Of a stretch of 64,000 nt of DNA, positions 61,628 to 64,000 are shown one piece after another (the first letter of the stretch is position 1; each line of letters begins with the position of its first letter). The position numbers and the translations under genes were made by a program. Under the pieces are notes generated by a model, which was given only the letters and a program-made list of their open reading frames with translations, was not told the origin of the DNA and did not search any database. The stretch is from an uncultured Holdemanella sp. (GTDB lineage: Bacteria; Bacillota_I; Bacilli_A; Erysipelotrichales; Erysipelotrichaceae), in the NCBI RefSeq assembly GCF_934754935.1, contig NZ_CAKVJB010000001.1, positions 1 to 64,000 of the forward strand, read 5' to 3'.

Positions 61628-61690
61628 CAAAAAAGAGAGGAGCTGAACTCCATAAGCGATAAAAATCACTTACTCGTTACAGCCCCTTTC
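61628..61690 (-). terminator. Terminator of rsuA on the minus strand
   Basis: On the minus strand AGAAAGGGGCTG pairs with CAGCTCCTCTCT around an inner AAGTGAT/ATCGCTT hairpin and is followed by TTTTTTG. Confidence 0.65.
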
Positions 61691-62386
61691 TTAGCTTTTT
61701 AATGCATTTAGCTCTTCTTGGGTTAAAGCTCTAAATTCACCTAATGGTAAATCATTTAGTTTTAAAGGACCAAACTCAATACGTTGAAGATAGGTAACTG
61801 TACAATTGGCTTTTTCAAACATTCTTTTGACTTGGTGGAATTTTCCTTCATGAATCGTTAGATACGCTTTGTTTGTATCTAATATTTCTAATTTAGAAGG
61901 GGCTGAAGTAAATTCTTCAAATTCCATAGGTTGATTAAAAAAGTCTACGGCATTTTCTGGTAGCGTTCCGTCAAATTCAACATAATATTTTTTATCTACA
62001 TGTTTTTTAGGAGATAAGACTTCATGCGTTAATTTACCATCATTGCTGATGAGTAATAAGCCTTCTGTATCTACATCCAATCTTCCAACTGGATATAGAT
62101 CGTGTCTTTGACTTTGAACAAGTTCCATAACTGTAGGATAGACCATGTCTTCTGTAGCACTTACATAGCCTTGTGGTTTATTTAAAATGTAATATTCGAA
62201 TTCTACATAGCTTACAGGCTCATCATCTACGCAGACTCTATCATCGCCTTTTACGTTGTAGTCTGCTTTTTTGATTATTTCATCATTGATGGTAACCCAG
62301 CCATTTTTTATTAATTTTTTTACGTCGTTTCTTGTGCCAAATCCCATATGAGATAAATATTTGTCAAGTCTCATTGATAACGCCAT
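61691..62386 (-). CDS. rsuA: 16S rRNA pseudouridine synthase (RsuA family)
   Basis: 231 residues: an S4 RNA-binding domain at the N-terminus (MRLDKYLSHMGFGTRNDVKK) and the RsuA/RluB-type catalytic domain with Asp in PVGRLDVDTEGLLLISNDG; HEGKFHQVKRMFEKA is the second motif. The length and the DVDTEG wording favour RsuA (position 516 of 16S rRNA) over RluB. The start may be ATG 62386 or ATG 62374; the second overlaps the previous stop as ATGA. Confidence 0.9.
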   Translation of the reverse strand: MALSMRLDKYLSHMGFGTRNDVKKLIKNGWVTINDEIIKKADYNVKGDDRVCVDDEPVSYVEFEYYILNKPQGYVSATEDMVYPTVMELVQSQRHDLYPVGRLDVDTEGLLLISNDGKLTHEVLSPKKHVDKKYYVEFDGTLPENAVDFFNQPMEFEEFTSAPSKLEILDTNKAYLTIHEGKFHQVKRMFEKANCTVTYLQRIEFGPLKLNDLPLGEFRALTQEELNALKS

Positions 62387-63705
62387 CCTTTCGCATATTT
62401 ATTTTTTAATGATCCTTTAGAGAGTTTTGCAAAACCTAAAGAGAAGTGATTTACACAAACAAGACTCCATCCTGATGTCTTCGCATCTAAATCCTTTACA
62501 TCAAGAGTTTCACCTTTTAAATATTTAATAACACGCTCATCTTCGATTGAGAAGTTTAATACATTTTTAAATTGTTCAGGACAAAGGACAAGGGCAAGGC
62601 TTTGAGCTGGCTCAAAATGTTTACCTTTTAATTGACCTAATAATAAGCCTGATCTAAGTACGCGATAGCCTTTATAGGCTTGAAAATCTGTATTTAACCA
62701 AATAACCTTATCTTTTTTGACTTTGATTGTGCCTTTATTTAATTTAACCAATCTTAAAAAATCTGTTACACAATCATCCAATTTATCACTTGGTTCAAGC
62801 CTTGTTTTTTTGCGCTTTGTTTCTCCATCTTTGACAAGTAAAGCCACAAAGTGACCTTCTCCCTTGATTTTATGGGGATATAAACGAACACACTCATTCA
62901 TATTGATGCCTGGCATCATTCCATCTATTTTTTTAATGGGAACAAGATGTAGCTCTGGATGCTTGTCTAATACGTCTTGAATGACCTCTTCATTTTCATG
63001 AATCGAAAAAGTACAAGTGGAATATACAATGGATCCTCCCGGCTTTAACATGGATACGGCCGCATTCAAAATGTTTTTTTGAATAGGTGGATAGAATGTA
63101 TCATCTTTTTCAATCCAGCTTTTAATTAAGTCGGGTTCTTTACGAAACATGCCCTCACCACTACATGGAGCATCCACTAGAATCTTATCAAATGTTTCAG
63201 GATAGTGTTCTTCCATATTTGTCAAATCTTCACTGGTCACCCAAGCATTGTCACATCCGAATAGTTCAATGTTTTTTAAAAGTCCTTGACATCTTGAAGA
63301 ACTGATATCATTTGAAATCAAGAGTCCTGTATGATTTAGTTTTGTCGCAAGCTTTGTGCTTTTTCCTCCAGGAGCTGCACACGTATCTAATACAATGTCA
63401 TTTTCATTTACAGGAAGTACTTGCGCTGGAAGCATGGCACTGGGTTCTTGAAGATAGTAAAGTCCTGCATAATAGTAGGGGTGCTTACTGGGTTTATCTT
63501 CGTTTGAATAATAAAAGCCATCATTTGTCCATGGGATAGGTTCAAGTTTAAAGGGAGAAATTTTTAAAAATTCTTCAACCGAAATCTTTAGTGTATTGAT
63601 TCTTAACCCATAATATCTTTCATGATCAAAACTATGTAGATAGTCTTCATATTCATCTTGAAGAAGTTCTTTCATTTGTTCCTTAAATTTAATTGGAAGT
63701 TCCAT
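62371..63705 (-). CDS. RsmF/NSUN-type rRNA cytosine-5 methyltransferase
   Basis: 444 residues: SAM site VLDTCAAPGGKSTKLATKL near residue 110, catalytic DAPCSGEGMFRKEP and the second Cys in YSTCTFSIHENEEV. The C-terminal ~130 residues are a PUA-like RNA-binding domain, as in RsmF. It would place m5C on 16S rRNA; the exact position cannot be read. It overlaps both neighbours, so lysC, this gene and rsuA form a run. Confidence 0.9.
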   Translation of the reverse strand: MELPIKFKEQMKELLQDEYEDYLHSFDHERYYGLRINTLKISVEEFLKISPFKLEPIPWTNDGFYYSNEDKPSKHPYYYAGLYYLQEPSAMLPAQVLPVNENDIVLDTCAAPGGKSTKLATKLNHTGLLISNDISSSRCQGLLKNIELFGCDNAWVTSEDLTNMEEHYPETFDKILVDAPCSGEGMFRKEPDLIKSWIEKDDTFYPPIQKNILNAAVSMLKPGGSIVYSTCTFSIHENEEVIQDVLDKHPELHLVPIKKIDGMMPGINMNECVRLYPHKIKGEGHFVALLVKDGETKRKKTRLEPSDKLDDCVTDFLRLVKLNKGTIKVKKDKVIWLNTDFQAYKGYRVLRSGLLLGQLKGKHFEPAQSLALVLCPEQFKNVLNFSIEDERVIKYLKGETLDVKDLDAKTSGWSLVCVNHFSLGFAKLSKGSLKNKYAKGWRYQ

Positions 63706-64000
63706 TATAGATCAAATGCCTTTCCTAAAGTTTGAACGGCTTTAACTTTATCTTTCTTTTCAATTGTTAGTGAGATGGAAATTTCACTTGAAGTGATCAT
63801 ATAATATTTAATATTGTTTTCACTTAAGATATTTAATACTTTACTCGCAATACCAGAATGTGTAGAAATTCCAAGTCCTACTAAAGACAATTTGATATAT
63901 CCAAGCATTTGATGTACTGGATATTCTTTTGAAGCATTTTCCATAATTTGATTACTTTGTTCTTCTGAACAATATAAAGTAAAGTTGGCAAGGCCTTCAT
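63705..64000 (-). CDS. lysC: Aspartate kinase, C-terminal ACT end (truncated by the window)
   Basis: The last ~97 residues of a protein whose start lies beyond the right edge. The open frame reads through the edge as EGLANFTLYCSEEQSNQIME, then LSLVGLGISTHSGIASKVLN and YYMITSSEISISLTIE, the regulatory ACT pattern of monofunctional aspartate kinases. It makes aspartyl phosphate for lysine, methionine and threonine. The stop overlaps the methyltransferase start as TAATG. Confidence 0.85.
   Translation of the reverse strand, partial: EGLANFTLYCSEEQSNQIMENASKEYPVHQMLGYIKLSLVGLGISTHSGIASKVLNILSENNIKYYMITSSEISISLTIEKKDKVKAVQTLGKAFDL

Overview
The window is a dense, low-GC Bacillota (Firmicutes) chromosome segment, most likely from an anaerobic gut or oral member of the Erysipelotrichia. 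The signs are AT-rich codons, AGGAGG-type ribosome sites, TGA used as an ordinary stop, T-box and lysine-riboswitch control, a rodZ-pgsA-cinA-recA neighbourhood and many ECF, MATE, YitT and Cof-HAD families. The taxonomic call is inference. No rRNA, tRNA, CRISPR array or intact transposon was seen.

Layout. 1-9.8 kb: signalling region with a cytosolic hybrid histidine kinase, an AAA/DUF4143 ATPase behind an iteron-like array, a small gene split by a stop, a CyuA-type cysteine desulfidase, then an overlapping pair of membrane sensors that share a CHASE-like domain (a diguanylate cyclase and a hybrid kinase with a fused Cys-rich CPCC tail) and a small lipoprotein. 9.8-18.6 kb: ECF S-component, Crp/Fnr regulator, lactate racemase larA and aquaglyceroporin larD; MATE pump and MerR regulator divergent over a textbook MerR promoter; serine hydrolase; a fused aroE-aroK behind a candidate attenuator. 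18.7-29.9 kb: small membrane proteins (one frameshifted), a decayed TnpB relic, aroD, SPFH plus RHH protein, a second DUF4143 ATPase, Bax-inhibitor-1 protein, an Ntn amidase with its MarR regulator, YitT, HAD phosphatase, HI0933 flavoprotein, msrA and a NYN-like protein. 30-41.5 kb: rodZ-pgsA-cinA-recA, NAD salvage (nicotinamidase plus pncB), a three-gene amide/peptide hydrolase operon (transglutaminase-like, PuuD-like, S10 carboxypeptidase), dbpA helicase and an AIM24 protein. 41.5-51 kb: a complete argGHCJBDF operon behind an arginine T-box (specifier CGU), then a HipA-like kinase. 51-56.8 kb: an M20 deacetylase divergent from a lysine riboswitch that heads lysA-dapF-dapA-dapB-dapH. 56.8-57.6 kb: three tandem copies of a structured ~265 bp repeat. 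57.6-60 kb: cupin phosphoglucose isomerase plus mannose-6-phosphate isomerase. 60-64 kb: GGDEF relic, class II Fic protein with an operator array, rsuA, an RsmF-like rRNA methyltransferase and the 3' end of aspartate kinase.

How it fits together. The arg operon encodes all steps from glutamate to arginine except carbamoyl-phosphate synthesis, with ArgJ recycling acetyl groups. The lysine operon uses the acetyl variant of the DAP pathway; the divergent M20 enzyme fits the deacetylase step, and ArgD could supply the missing aminotransferase. Aspartate kinase lies at the right edge. The most unusual items are the three-copy structured repeat, the paired CHASE sensors with the CPCC fusion, the aroEK leader, the hydrolase triad and the Fic operator array.
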